From an uncultured bacterium (lineage in GTDB: Bacteria; Cloacimonadota; Cloacimonadia; Cloacimonadales; Cloacimonadaceae), in assembly GCA_938009275.1 (NCBI GenBank), contig CALLHY010000024.1, forward strand, positions 1 to 64,000: a stretch of DNA of 64,000 nucleotides. The letters run 5' to 3'. Every line of letters starts with the position of its first letter. Positions within the stretch are counted from its first letter, which is position 1. Below, one piece after another: positions 36,482-46,189 of this stretch. The notes beneath the pieces are model-generated. The model was not told the origin of the DNA. It did no database searches and saw only the letters and a program-made list of their open reading frames with translations. The position numbers and the translations under genes were made by a program.

Positions 36482-36873
36482 TCACACGTACTCATTGAAT
36501 AGTATTAATTGATAATGGGTAGTTGGATTATCAGACACTAGTTGCATCTTGAGGTCACAATTTGTGATCTCAAGTACTGAAGTTGAATCAACTGTGAATA
36601 ATCCCGAAGGGATATAAGATAATAGCCCAGGGTGTAGCTTTAGCGAAACCCTGGGTAGGCTATCAACAAAAGAACTAAACCCCTTCAGGGGTGACACAAT
36701 AAGCTTAGCTAGTTTTGCTCCAATACTTTGTGTCGCCCATAAAGGGCTAAGGTGCTTATTACACCTCCCCTGGGGATCACCCCCCAGGCTATGATCTATC
36801 GCCATTCCATGGCTTTTTTGCCAGTTTGCATAAGAGTCTCTTTCCCTCTTTCCCTCTTTTTTAATCATCCTCT
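36482..36873. repeat. hairpin-rich non-coding block between hsdM and hsdS
   Basis: A run of compact stems: ATCCC/GGGAT at 36601-36613, CCCAGGGT/ACCCTGGG at 36626-36655, ACCCC/GGGGT at 36679-36692, GCCC/GGGC at 36735-36747 and CCCCTGGGG near 36767-36775. The part 36721-36805 matches 333-420. An open frame of 131 codons crosses it on the minus strand but reads through the palindromes and resembles no family, so I treat it as non-coding. It splits what would be a tight hsdM-hsdS junction. Confidence 0.7.
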
Positions 36874-38577
36874 TCACTTTTCTTCCCCAAACCCCAGCTT
36901 GGCAAGGTTGGCTTTTATCTCTTTTTCCAATCTGCCGGATTCCTCAAACTGGGCATAAAGCTCGGTTGTAAGGCGCTTCATCTTTTCCTCAAAGGGTTCG
37001 GTATCCTCGTTTTCCTTGGGTGCCATACCCACATAGCGCCCGGGGGTTAGGATATAGTTCTGCGCTGCTATTTCCTCTGTCTTTACCGCTTTACAGAAGC
37101 CGGGGATGTCCTGGTATTCGTTATACCGTTGCAGAACGGTATCCAGGTCTTTTTCTGGATTCCAGTCCCAGCCTTCGCTGGGAGTTCCCCCAAATGTGCT
37201 GGAATGATGGGGAGGAGTACTAATCTCTGAAACAGGCTGGGTTCCTGCCTCCGCAGGAACGACAGGAGTGTTGTCCCCTCGCCAGGCATGATAGGTGCCC
37301 GCTATTTTGGCGACGTCCTCCGGGGTAAGTTCTCTATGTACGCGGTCTTTTAACACACCCATATTGCGGGCATCGATAAACAGGGTTTCTCCTCTGCGGT
37401 CACGATATTTACCGCCTTTTTTGCTGCGGGATAGGAACCACAGGCAGGCAGGGATTTGGGTGGAATAGAAAAGCTGTCCCGGCAGGGCTACCATGCAATC
37501 CACCATATCGGCTTCTATTATAGCTTTGCGGATTTCCCCTTCGCCGGATTGCTGGCTGCTCATGCTTCCGTTTGCCAGCACAAAGCCTGCCAGTCCATTG
37601 GGGCTGAGGTGGCGGATAAAATGCTGAATCCAGGCAAAGTTGGCATTGCCTTCGGGTGGGATGCCATATTGCCAGCGGACATCCTTCTTTAGCTGTTCTC
37701 CGCCCCATTCCTTCATATTAAAGGGTGGATTGGCTATCACAAAATCGAACATCAGGTCTTTATGCAGGTCTTTTAGAAAGCTATCGGCATTTTCCTGCCC
37801 GAGGTCTGCTTCTATGCCCCGGATGGCAAGGTTCATCTTTGCCAGCCTCCAGGTGGTCGGGTTGGATTCCTGACCAAAGATGCTGATGTCGCCAATCTTA
37901 CCGCCGTGATCTTCAATAAACTTCTCGCTTTGCACAAACATTCCGCCACTGCCACAGCAGGGGTCGTATATCCTTTTTCCGGGCAGGGGTGCCAGCATGG
38001 ATACCAGTAACTGCACTATGCAGCGGGGTGTGTAGAATTGCCCGCCTTGCTTGCCTTCGGCACTGGCAAATTCACTCAGGAAGTATTCATACACTCTGCC
38101 CAGGATGTCTTTACTGCGGTTTTCCTTATCACCTAAACCAATAGTGCCGATCAGGTCTATCAGTTCTCCCAGCTTGGCTTTGTCCAGATCTGGACGGGCA
38201 TAGTTCTTAGGCAGGATGTTTTTCAGGCGTTTGTTATCTTTTTCTATGGCATCCATGGCTTCGTCTATCAATTTGCCTATCTCCGTGGTATGTGCTTTGC
38301 CTTGCAGAAAGCTCCACCTTGCTTGGGAGGGTACCCAAAAGATGTTGGCAGCAGTGTATTCGTCCTTATCTTCAGGATTCGCCATGGGGTCTTTTATTAG
38401 CACCTGATGATGCTCACCGAAGGAATCCGATATGTATTTTAGGAATATTAACCCTAACACAACATGCTTATATTCCGCAGCGTCCATATTGCTGCGAAGT
38501 TTGTCTGCCGCCTGCCACAATTTGGCTTCAAACCCCAAATTTGCGCCAGTATCGGCTTTCTTTGCGCTTTTTGCCAT
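36874..38577 (-). CDS. hsdM: type I restriction enzyme, modification subunit
   Basis: About 567 residues, the N6-adenine methyltransferase. An N-terminal helical domain ([30 protein letters not shown] in pieces) precedes SAM motif [13 protein letters not shown] near 204-215 and catalytic NPPF at 283-286. The C-terminus has [25 protein letters not shown]. Between TYHAWRG and DIPGFCKA an insertion of about 50 residues replaces the short loop of normal HsdM; it begins VVPAEAGTQ and is built from palindromic DNA. The ATG at 38577 follows GAGG; an upstream in-frame ATG at 38589 is less likely. It is the first gene of the island. Confidence 0.95.
   Translation of the reverse strand: MAKSAKKADTGANLGFEAKLWQAADKLRSNMDAAEYKHVVLGLIFLKYISDSFGEHHQVLIKDPMANPEDKDEYTAANIFWVPSQARWSFLQGKAHTTEIGKLIDEAMDAIEKDNKRLKNILPKNYARPDLDKAKLGELIDLIGTIGLGDKENRSKDILGRVYEYFLSEFASAEGKQGGQFYTPRCIVQLLVSMLAPLPGKRIYDPCCGSGGMFVQSEKFIEDHGGKIGDISIFGQESNPTTWRLAKMNLAIRGIEADLGQENADSFLKDLHKDLMFDFVIANPPFNMKEWGGEQLKKDVRWQYGIPPEGNANFAWIQHFIRHLSPNGLAGFVLANGSMSSQQSGEGEIRKAIIEADMVDCMVALPGQLFYSTQIPACLWFLSRSKKGGKYRDRRGETLFIDARNMGVLKDRVHRELTPEDVAKIAGTYHAWRGDNTPVVPAEAGTQPVSEISTPPHHSSTFGGTPSEGWDWNPEKDLDTVLQRYNEYQDIPGFCKAVKTEEIAAQNYILTPGRYVGMAPKENEDTEPFEEKMKRLTTELYAQFEESGRLEKEIKANLAKLGFGEEK
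37167..37264. repeat. REP-like palindromes inside hsdM
   Basis: GTTCCTGC (37241-37248) pairs with GCAGGAAC (37253-37260) around CTCC, in the context GGCTGG and GACAGG. A second stem, CCCAGC (37167-37172) with GCTGGG (37177-37182) around CTTC, lies in the same insertion. Both stay in the hsdM frame. The first is the compensated relative of the copy at 222-248. Confidence 0.8.
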
Positions 38578-38749
38578 GCAAAACCTCATTACTTAATCTC
38601 ACAAAGCATGTTTTTAACACTTGCCTTTTTTTGTCAATCACAATTCACTTGCAGAATAATAGCCCCAAAGTTATGCAACACAGCCTTTCCGCTTGACACA
38701 ATCGGCATCTGGATATTAGCATGCTGCTATATATAACTTGAGGTGCAGC

Positions 38750-39829
38750 ATGAAGATAGCAGATATATTACGGCACATGGAATCCATTGCCCCCCTGGGA
38801 CTGGCACTAAGCTGGGACAACGTTGGCTTGCTAATAGGTCAGCCGGATTGGGAGGCGGAAAAGGCACTGGTTACTTTGGATGTAACTCCGCAGGCGGTTG
38901 AAGAAGCCATAAACACCGGATGCAGGCTTGTTATCAGCCACCATCCCCTTATCTTTAAGCCCATAAAGAGCATAAGCAATCCGCTGTACATTAAGCTTGT
39001 TCAACATGGTATCGCCGTTATCTGCCTGCATACCAATCTGGATGTGGCAGCCCGTAGCGTAAATCATTTATTAGCAGAAAAGCTGGGACTTAAGCTAATT
39101 GAACCACTAAGCACCGAAACCGGCAGCACCAGCCACAGCATAACTGTTTACTGCCCACCAGAGGCTACGGAACGCATAAAGCAGGCTGCCTGGCAGGCTG
39201 GAGCAGGAAGGTATGGCGACTATAGCAATTGTGCCACAGAAAGCGAAGTTACCGGCTACTTTTCACCCGGAAGCTCCAGCCAGCCCTGCTGTGATGGAGC
39301 AGATGCTTACCGCGAGCATGCCCTGCACTTTGTATGCGATTCCTTGTTCCTCGCCCAGGTGCTAAGTGCCATCCGCTCGGTTCATCCTTATGAAACTCCG
39401 CTAATTGTCCATCACCCTCTGCAAAGCGTTAATCCGGCATACGGCTTAGGTTTGGTGGGCAGCTTTGGCGATTGTATCAGCATTGGTGATATTGCAGAAA
39501 TAGTAAAAGCAAAGCTGTCATGTCCCCAGCTAAAGCTGTGGCTGGCGGGTTTAGATATAAGCCATAAAATTAACCGCATAGCAGTTTGCGGGGGTTCTGG
39601 GGCTTCGGTGCTTGGCATTGCCGAAAGAAAGGCAGAGCTATTCATTAGTGGGGACATAAGCTATCATAGCTTTTTAGATAGCCGCATTCCCATTATAGAT
39701 GCAGGGCATTTCTACACGGAGTATCCCGCGCTTAGCTATATTGAAGAGCAGCTTATCAGCCTTGGCATAGCTTGCAGCGTGCTGGATATGTCCGCACATG
39801 AATATTCGCGGGATATGCAGTATATCTAA
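38750..39829 (+). CDS. Nif3-family dinuclear metal-centre protein
   Basis: A 359-residue member of the Nif3/YbgI/YqfO family. The N-terminus MKIADILRHMESIAPLGLALSWDNVGLL, seen as LALSWDNVGLLIGQ, the metal motif VISHHPLIF and HTNLDVA, and the C-terminal DAGHFYTEYP supply the dinuclear site ligands. Length and the middle segment (about 125-230) indicate the longer form with a PII-like insertion. Biochemical role is unsettled; members are annotated as GTP cyclohydrolase I type 2 homologues. The ATG at 38750 follows GAGG; TTG at 38738 is rejected. It is divergent from hsdM; TTGACA at 38693-38698 may be its -35 element. Confidence 0.9.
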   Translation: MKIADILRHMESIAPLGLALSWDNVGLLIGQPDWEAEKALVTLDVTPQAVEEAINTGCRLVISHHPLIFKPIKSISNPLYIKLVQHGIAVICLHTNLDVAARSVNHLLAEKLGLKLIEPLSTETGSTSHSITVYCPPEATERIKQAAWQAGAGRYGDYSNCATESEVTGYFSPGSSSQPCCDGADAYREHALHFVCDSLFLAQVLSAIRSVHPYETPLIVHHPLQSVNPAYGLGLVGSFGDCISIGDIAEIVKAKLSCPQLKLWLAGLDISHKINRIAVCGGSGASVLGIAERKAELFISGDISYHSFLDSRIPIIDAGHFYTEYPALSYIEEQLISLGIACSVLDMSAHEYSRDMQYI

Positions 39830-39854
39830 GAAACATAAGCAGTTGTAAGTTCAT

Positions 39855-39917
39855 CCCTGCTGCTTCCTTGCTGCTATCCTGTATTCGACACAGGATAGCA
39901 GCAAGGAAGCAGCAGGG
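39855..39917. repeat. perfect 28-bp inverted repeat
   Basis: 39855-39882 is exactly complementary to 39890-39917 around the 7-base loop ATTCGAC. It begins 25 bases after the Nif3-family stop. There is no T run on either side, so it does not look like a simple intrinsic terminator. The remaining sequence to 40313 contains a TTGACA at 40073-40078 and otherwise no gene that I can support. Confidence 0.95.
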
Positions 39918-40313
39918 AACATTCAGAATTAGAAGCGGAGAAAAGAGGCATAGCCTTGGGTAAAAATCACGAACCAGAGTGCAGGAGTAGCATAGCATCT
40001 CCATTGGTAACCAGGTATTCCCCAAGTAATAAGCGAAAGATGAGATGTTGTAAAATATATAAGGGAAATATCTTGACAGTATAATGCTTAAGATTTGCAA
40101 TGCACTTGTGCCGATTGGATACAATCATTACTGTATCTGTCGTTAATAATGGTGCCCAAAATCGGTATTGGATATTAGGAGAAGCTATGCAAAGTTCGGT
40201 GTTATCTCTTACTTTTCGTTTTAGTAGCCCAATCGGATTGATGCGTTCAGCTTGCCCATTATACCATCTCAATTTGCTTAATACCCCATCAAATCCAATC
40301 AATCGGAGTTAGT

Positions 40314-42812
40314 ATGAAAACCAGATTGGCTATTATTCTTTTGCTGTTTGTTTATTCTACTATGTTAAATGCTGCAATAGGCATTCAGCAGGCTACCAGC
40401 ATCGGTGAGGGCTTGTTTTCTCATTTTTGTGGTTACAACCGCCAGAGCAGCGATGCCATCACTTTTACCAATGAAGTGGATAACATGGCAGATTTCTATG
40501 TTCTTCGCTTTCAGCCCACAGGCTATATAATAATAGCAGCAGAAGAGCAGTCGGAGCCTCTTTTGGCTTATTCTAAGGAGAACAGCTTTCCAGAGGGTGA
40601 CTTGCCCGCTCATATCAAATGGTATTTGGGCGAGTACTCACGCAGTATGGCAGAGATACGCAGCAATCCCTCATGGGAGATTAACCCCACCTGGCAGGCA
40701 TTGGCGGCAAGGAACTATGAAGCATATCCCATTACCAGAGATGTTGCCCCGCTATGCACCGCGCGGTGGAATCAGAACTGGCCATATAATGCGCTATGCC
40801 CATTAGATGTAAATGGTCCCGGCGGAAGAGTGTATGCTGGCTGCGTTGCAGTTAGTATGGCTCAGATTATGAAGAAATGGGGCGCGCCTTCTGTTGGTAT
40901 GGGATCCCATAGCTATACAGCTCCCGGATATGGCTATCAAGGGGTGAACTTCGGGGCAAGCACATACAACTGGTCGGAAATGCCAAATACTATTACCTCA
41001 GTCAATATGCCGATATCCACCATTATCTATCATTGTGGCGTGGCGGTTGAAACCCAATATGGAGCCGATGCCAGCGGAGCCTTGTCGGAGAATGTGCGGG
41101 ATGCTTTGGTAAGCAAGTTTCGTTTTAATTCGGCAGCGGTGTATCGGCTGGCTTCGTCTTATCTTACTGCCACATGGTTGTCTTTGCTAAGAGCAGATTT
41201 GGATTTGGGGCGTCCGATATATTACAGCGGAAGTAATGGTAGTGCGGGGCATTCATTTGTATTGGATGGTTATACCGGCACGAATTACTTCCACATAAAC
41301 TGGGGCTGGAGTGGTGCGTATGATGGCTATTATTACTTAAGCAATCTAAATCCGAATAATTATGACTTTAATTATGGTCAGGCAGCAGTAATGAACATCT
41401 ATCCTTTAACACTTGATCCTCCAACAAATGTGCTGGCAGTGGAAGAGAGAGATGATGTGGAGATAAGCTGGGACACAACCACTACTGTATCCAAGGTTTG
41501 GCGTTTGCAAGATGGAGAGCAGAGTATGGAATCGCTTTGGGTTCCCTTAACTCCTGCCGGAATAATCTCTCAGACCTACACCGATGATGCCTGGTCAAAC
41601 CTACCTGATGGCACTTACTATTGGGCGGTGAAATCGGCTAATACTATTGGGCTTGTTTCATTGCCGGTAATCTCTAATCCTATTATCAAATCCGACGTGG
41701 CAGTAACGCAGAGCATAGCTTTATCTGCAGGTTGGAATCTAATATCCCTGAATGTGACTCCTGTTAATCCGGTACTATCGTCGATGACAGCCCCATTGGG
41801 TACAAATCTAATCCAAGTAAAGGGAATGGAGGGGGTTTATATTCCAGGTAGTCCTTATTCCACCTTAACTTCGGTAGCTAATGGCAGGGCATATAATGTG
41901 CGGGTTGGCACTTCCGAAACATGGGGTATAAGGGGCATACCCATCAGCACCAACACTCCTATAGGGTTACAAGGCGGTTGGAGTATGCTGGCTTTCTATC
42001 CCCCCGCCAATGTTTCGGTGCCGATAGCCATGCAGAGTGTATCTTCGGCATTGCAGCAAGTTAAGGGCAGAGATGGAGTTTATATCCCGGGAAATCCCAT
42101 GTCCACGCTAAGCCACATGCGTCCGGGTGCCGGGTATTGGGTGCAGCTTTCCGGGGCACAGACCCTGGTATATTCTGGCACCAAGGGGGATGCTGCGGTG
42201 CAGGATGATAGCGACATGGTAGCTAACTTAATAGTGCTACCGAGCAGCATGACAGCCATTATCGCCTGTAATAAAGCCAATGCGGGGGATAAACTACTGG
42301 TTATGGTGGATAATGAACTGCGTGGTTATGGCGAATTCATTTGTCCCGAAGGCTTTCCTGCGGCACTTGTGCAGATATTCACCGGGCAAACCGGAGAAGA
42401 AGTATGCTTTTACATTCAGAAACCAGGCGGGGATAAGCTAAGGCTTTTGGAGACTATTATCAGCAATCCTGAGGTGGACTTGGGGTTGGTAATGTTAAGT
42501 ACCGAGCAGGGCGAAGTGGATACACCAGCTATGGAACCGCAACTTTTGGGCTGTTATCCCAATCCTTTCAATCCCAGCACGAGCATATCCTTTAGCCTGC
42601 TAGAAGAGAATAGCCATGTTAGTATAGACGTGTTTAATATAAAGGGTCAATTGGTAAGCAGCTTGGTAGACAGGCAGATGCCCAAAGGAATACACAATGT
42701 GGTATTTAGCGGTGTTGATAACAGCGGCAGAAAGCTGGCATCAGGTGTTTATGTAGTCCGCATGAAAAGCGGAACCTATAGCAAAAGCATGCGGATAATG
42801 CTATCTAAGTAG
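40314..42812 (+). CDS. secreted C10-family (streptopain-like) cysteine peptidase with sorting domain
   Basis: An 832-residue protein. A signal peptide (1-20) is followed by an inhibitory propeptide (about 21-140), the C10 peptidase domain (about 145-350) with catalytic Cys177 in YAGCVAVSMAQIMKKWG and His313 in GSAGHSFVLDGY, and an FN3-like linker. Two repeats follow, each with GWNxxS/GWSML and GVYIPGxPxSTL, then one GDKLLVMVDNELRG module and a T9SS-type sorting domain (LLGCYPNPFNPSTSISFSL). C10 enzymes such as SpeB and interpain degrade host or environmental proteins. GGAG precedes the ATG. It heads a three-gene set with shared modules. Confidence 0.92.
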   Translation: MKTRLAIILLLFVYSTMLNAAIGIQQATSIGEGLFSHFCGYNRQSSDAITFTNEVDNMADFYVLRFQPTGYIIIAAEEQSEPLLAYSKENSFPEGDLPAHIKWYLGEYSRSMAEIRSNPSWEINPTWQALAARNYEAYPITRDVAPLCTARWNQNWPYNALCPLDVNGPGGRVYAGCVAVSMAQIMKKWGAPSVGMGSHSYTAPGYGYQGVNFGASTYNWSEMPNTITSVNMPISTIIYHCGVAVETQYGADASGALSENVRDALVSKFRFNSAAVYRLASSYLTATWLSLLRADLDLGRPIYYSGSNGSAGHSFVLDGYTGTNYFHINWGWSGAYDGYYYLSNLNPNNYDFNYGQAAVMNIYPLTLDPPTNVLAVEERDDVEISWDTTTTVSKVWRLQDGEQSMESLWVPLTPAGIISQTYTDDAWSNLPDGTYYWAVKSANTIGLVSLPVISNPIIKSDVAVTQSIALSAGWNLISLNVTPVNPVLSSMTAPLGTNLIQVKGMEGVYIPGSPYSTLTSVANGRAYNVRVGTSETWGIRGIPISTNTPIGLQGGWSMLAFYPPANVSVPIAMQSVSSALQQVKGRDGVYIPGNPMSTLSHMRPGAGYWVQLSGAQTLVYSGTKGDAAVQDDSDMVANLIVLPSSMTAIIACNKANAGDKLLVMVDNELRGYGEFICPEGFPAALVQIFTGQTGEEVCFYIQKPGGDKLRLLETIISNPEVDLGLVMLSTEQGEVDTPAMEPQLLGCYPNPFNPSTSISFSLLEENSHVSIDVFNIKGQLVSSLVDRQMPKGIHNVVFSGVDNSGRKLASGVYVVRMKSGTYSKSMRIMLSK

Positions 42813-42821
42813 GAGGATAAG

Positions 42822-45800
42822 ATGAGATATAGAAGTAATATTCTTTTAGCGTTACTTTGCCTGTTGGTCTTTAGTGTCTATGCGGAGTATGAAAAGCCGA
42901 TACCTATGCAAAGAGCTATCGAGACGCCGGCACCAAGAAGTATTTCCACATTACGTAATCCCCCGACTTATACGTTCAGCAGAACCCCTGTTACTTTGTT
43001 GACCTCATATTATGACTATATGATAGGCGGCTATAATGGTTTGCCATTATGCTTGATACCCGATTCTGCTGGGGCTGGGTATTTTATGACCTATCACGGG
43101 ACTCGTACTGCGGTTTCTTCACGTCGGGTTTTCCATGCTTACATCGATGAATCAGGAACGCTTATCAACAATAATGAGATAAGCTTGTATGGTAGCAACA
43201 TGGTGGAAGGCTACCCCACCATGGCTGTTGATCCGGTTTCCGGTAAGCCAATGTACGCGTGGCATGCGAACACTGATGCCGATAACCAGAAGGAAGTGAT
43301 GTTCGTAACCGATGCTTTTATCGATGGTATCGATGCCTTGTGGAATGATTATCAGACTATCATAAACAACCCAACCAATATTACTACTCCAGCGGGAACC
43401 ACCACAGATAACGAATTCATCTGGCCAACGGCAGTGATAGGCCCTTCGCCCATCAATGGAAAAAGAAGGGTGTATGTAGCTTGCAGTAATAGCGTTACCC
43501 ATGCTGGTATTCCAGTAGGGAATGTGCTGATTGCGTATGCTGACTTTGATGGTGACATTATTGAGAATGGTTACCCTTTTGTCTGGAGCTACACCAGTAT
43601 CCCCGAGCTGAATCTTTGGAACGCCGGAATTAACAGCCATAGCCCTAATTATGCTTTAGCCTGTGATACTACGGGGAACTTATATTACCTTGGCTATCAC
43701 ACCAGCTATGATGCTGAGGGCAATATTGTCCACACTCCGGGTATTGACGTTTTTAAGTGCCCTTCCTACGGTGCCGGAACCTGGAATCGAGTTACTTGGG
43801 ACGGCACTCTGCCAACCTGGAACCCTCCGTCTGGAATAGGCTTGCCAGGTTACTTTGTAAATGAAGAGACAAACACTCCCTTTGCCAACGAAGAGCTATT
43901 TTGGAAGATGCATCACTCCAACCACAGTAATGCCGGAGTTGATGACCTTGGCAAGATTCATTATCCCGGTTTATGGTTTCTAAGCAACAGCACAGGGGCG
44001 TATTATCCAAGCTTGAACTATGTAAAAGAGCTGGTTTATGATACGCAATCTGGCACACTAAGCGTAAACGAAGTGTTTCCCAAGAGAAGTCCAGAGGATA
44101 ACTTTAATCAAGCTTTTGCTCCCTGGGACATGGAAGCCCCTTGGGGAGTGGTTGACGAATTCATTGAAGACGGTTCTGGCGGAAGTTACCCCTATATGGT
44201 TTCCGACTGGAACTTCCCATATTGGGATATGAATTCGCACAACAATGCGATGATGAACAATTGTTCTAACATGAAAGTAACTAACAGCAACGGATATGGC
44301 ATGATGGCAATGGTGTGGCAAAATTCACATCGCTCACAAATGTTTAATGTGCATAATAACTTCGAATACCAAAACTATATGAATGTGCCTGAAATATATA
44401 TCTCAGTATCATCGAATAACGGATACTCCTGGTCTGAGCCAATTATTCTGAATAGCGAAGAATGTCCACAGCTTGCCAATATGAAACCCATGTGGGTGTA
44501 TCCGGCAGATAAGGTGAAGTATATGGGGATAAACCAGAATGGCGAAAAGATAGGCAAGCTTGGACTGATGTTTTATGATGACTACTCATGGGGCTCAAAT
44601 GCCATAGCGTCGAGCGAGTTCCCTAACGATGGAGGCAGGGTGATGTTTACCGAGCTTCAAATTGTTTTCCCCAATCTCGACTATCCACCTCCTCCTCCGC
44701 CAACAGACCCTTTTGGCGTGCCCATTACTTATGCGGGGAGCATGAATCTGCTTGCTAAGGTTATGATTAATAACCAGATGGCTCATAACAATGATGTTGT
44801 GGCTGCTTACGCAACGGCAAATGGTATCACACAATTACGGGGCAAAGGAACTGTAGCAATAAACCAGGGAGTTGCCATTTGTCAGATGCAGATATTCACT
44901 CAAAGCAATGGCGAGGAGATATCATTCAAGCACTGGGGATATGCTACAGGCGTTGTAACAGACATGGCTGAAACGCTCGTAACTGAGGTTGGTGGAAGCG
45001 TTGGCTCCTTGCCGGATAATCTTTTTTTGTTGCATGAATACGTGCCGAATAGCCAAAGCCTCAGTATGCAAGCGGGCTGGAACATGGTCTCGCTTAATGT
45101 GGAGCCGGAAGACTACAGTATTAGCTCCATCTTCTCAGGTGTTTCAGATTATTTACAAGCTATTAAGTGTCCTGCTGGAGTATATATCCCGTCCAATCCC
45201 TTTAACACGCTTTCATCTCTATCCGAGGGTAAGGGGTATTTTGTAAAGCTTTCCTCGCTGCGCTTTCTCCAGGTTTTGGGAGACCCGGTTAACGCGAGTA
45301 ATCCCATAACCCTTGCTCGGGGTTGGAATTTGGTAGGCTTCAACCCGCAAAATGCATTGTTTGCTGACGAAGCGCTTGCCTCTATTGCCAATACGCTCGT
45401 GCAGGTTAAGGGTGCTGAGGGTGTATATGAACCTGATAATCCATTTAGCACATTGTCTACAATGAGTCCTGGTTGTGCCTATTGGATTAAGACCAGTGCG
45501 GCAGCAACCCTGGTGTATCCAGGTTCTGGCAAAGCACTTGCGCAGAACTTACTTCCTGGCAACAAGCAATGGGGTTCACCAATCATAAAAACCAATAGCC
45601 AATCCGTGCTGGTCAGACTTGAAAACGCCAGGCAAGGCGATGTATTGGCTGCATTTGTGGGTGAGGAACTGCGCGGTTTGGCTCCCATTACCACCCATAA
45701 TGGCGTTTCCGCGACTTTGCTGCAAGTGTTTTCTGAGGAAGCAGGTGAACTCATAACGTTTAAGCTGCATAACAGTGAAACAGGTGATGTTAGCGCTCTG

Positions 45801-46178
45801 TATCCTTCGCTAATTTCTCTTCCCGGAGAGAGCGTTGGCAGCTATGCGCAGGGTGAGTATTACACTCTGCAAAGCGAGCAAGACACTGCACCAGAACTTG
45901 TTACCAGTCTGCTGTCGGCATACCCCAATCCTTTCAAAGATACTGCATCCATTGCACTTCAGGTGGGTAAGGACAACGAAGCAATTAAACTGGAAATATA
46001 TAACCTTCGCGGGCAGAAGATAAATACACTATTCAACGCTACCATGGAAGCAGGGAACCACAGACTGCAGTGGAATGGGATGGATGACAAAGGCAACAGC
46101 GTGGCAAGCGGAATCTATTTTGTTAGGTTAACTGGCGACGTTACCACTCAAAACATGAAACTGATGGTGCTGAAGTAG
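42822..46178 (+). CDS. large secreted modular protein, paralogue of the 723-aa cargo
   Basis: A 1118-residue protein with a signal peptide (1-21). Residues about 22-620 are homologous to the cargo at 18500-20671, sharing DPVSGKPMYAWH, DNEFIWPT and FPNDGGRxMF. After a proline-rich hinge (YPPPPPPTDPFG) come a GDVLAAFV-type module, two GVYIPSNPFNTL / GVYEPDNPFSTL repeats, a second GDVLAAFVGEELRG module and a sorting domain (LLSAYPNPFKDTASIAL). The extra modules are the same as in its two neighbours. AGGAGGAT precedes the ATG, 9 bases after the peptidase stop. A binding or adhesive role is inference. Confidence 0.85.
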   Translation: MRYRSNILLALLCLLVFSVYAEYEKPIPMQRAIETPAPRSISTLRNPPTYTFSRTPVTLLTSYYDYMIGGYNGLPLCLIPDSAGAGYFMTYHGTRTAVSSRRVFHAYIDESGTLINNNEISLYGSNMVEGYPTMAVDPVSGKPMYAWHANTDADNQKEVMFVTDAFIDGIDALWNDYQTIINNPTNITTPAGTTTDNEFIWPTAVIGPSPINGKRRVYVACSNSVTHAGIPVGNVLIAYADFDGDIIENGYPFVWSYTSIPELNLWNAGINSHSPNYALACDTTGNLYYLGYHTSYDAEGNIVHTPGIDVFKCPSYGAGTWNRVTWDGTLPTWNPPSGIGLPGYFVNEETNTPFANEELFWKMHHSNHSNAGVDDLGKIHYPGLWFLSNSTGAYYPSLNYVKELVYDTQSGTLSVNEVFPKRSPEDNFNQAFAPWDMEAPWGVVDEFIEDGSGGSYPYMVSDWNFPYWDMNSHNNAMMNNCSNMKVTNSNGYGMMAMVWQNSHRSQMFNVHNNFEYQNYMNVPEIYISVSSNNGYSWSEPIILNSEECPQLANMKPMWVYPADKVKYMGINQNGEKIGKLGLMFYDDYSWGSNAIASSEFPNDGGRVMFTELQIVFPNLDYPPPPPPTDPFGVPITYAGSMNLLAKVMINNQMAHNNDVVAAYATANGITQLRGKGTVAINQGVAICQMQIFTQSNGEEISFKHWGYATGVVTDMAETLVTEVGGSVGSLPDNLFLLHEYVPNSQSLSMQAGWNMVSLNVEPEDYSISSIFSGVSDYLQAIKCPAGVYIPSNPFNTLSSLSEGKGYFVKLSSLRFLQVLGDPVNASNPITLARGWNLVGFNPQNALFADEALASIANTLVQVKGAEGVYEPDNPFSTLSTMSPGCAYWIKTSAAATLVYPGSGKALAQNLLPGNKQWGSPIIKTNSQSVLVRLENARQGDVLAAFVGEELRGLAPITTHNGVSATLLQVFSEEAGELITFKLHNSETGDVSALYPSLISLPGESVGSYAQGEYYTLQSEQDTAPELVTSLLSAYPNPFKDTASIALQVGKDNEAIKLEIYNLRGQKINTLFNATMEAGNHRLQWNGMDDKGNSVASGIYFVRLTGDVTTQNMKLMVLK

Positions 46179-46189
46179 GAGGGGTTATA

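Noticed and set aside
36482..36877. 131-codon open frame between hsdM and hsdS on the minus strand
   Set aside because: It reads straight through a series of palindromes, has no convincing ribosome binding site and resembles no protein family. It is better explained as non-coding repeat sequence.
39855..39917. Intrinsic terminator of the Nif3-family gene
   Set aside because: The stem is far longer than usual and no T run follows on either strand, so it was reported as an inverted repeat instead.
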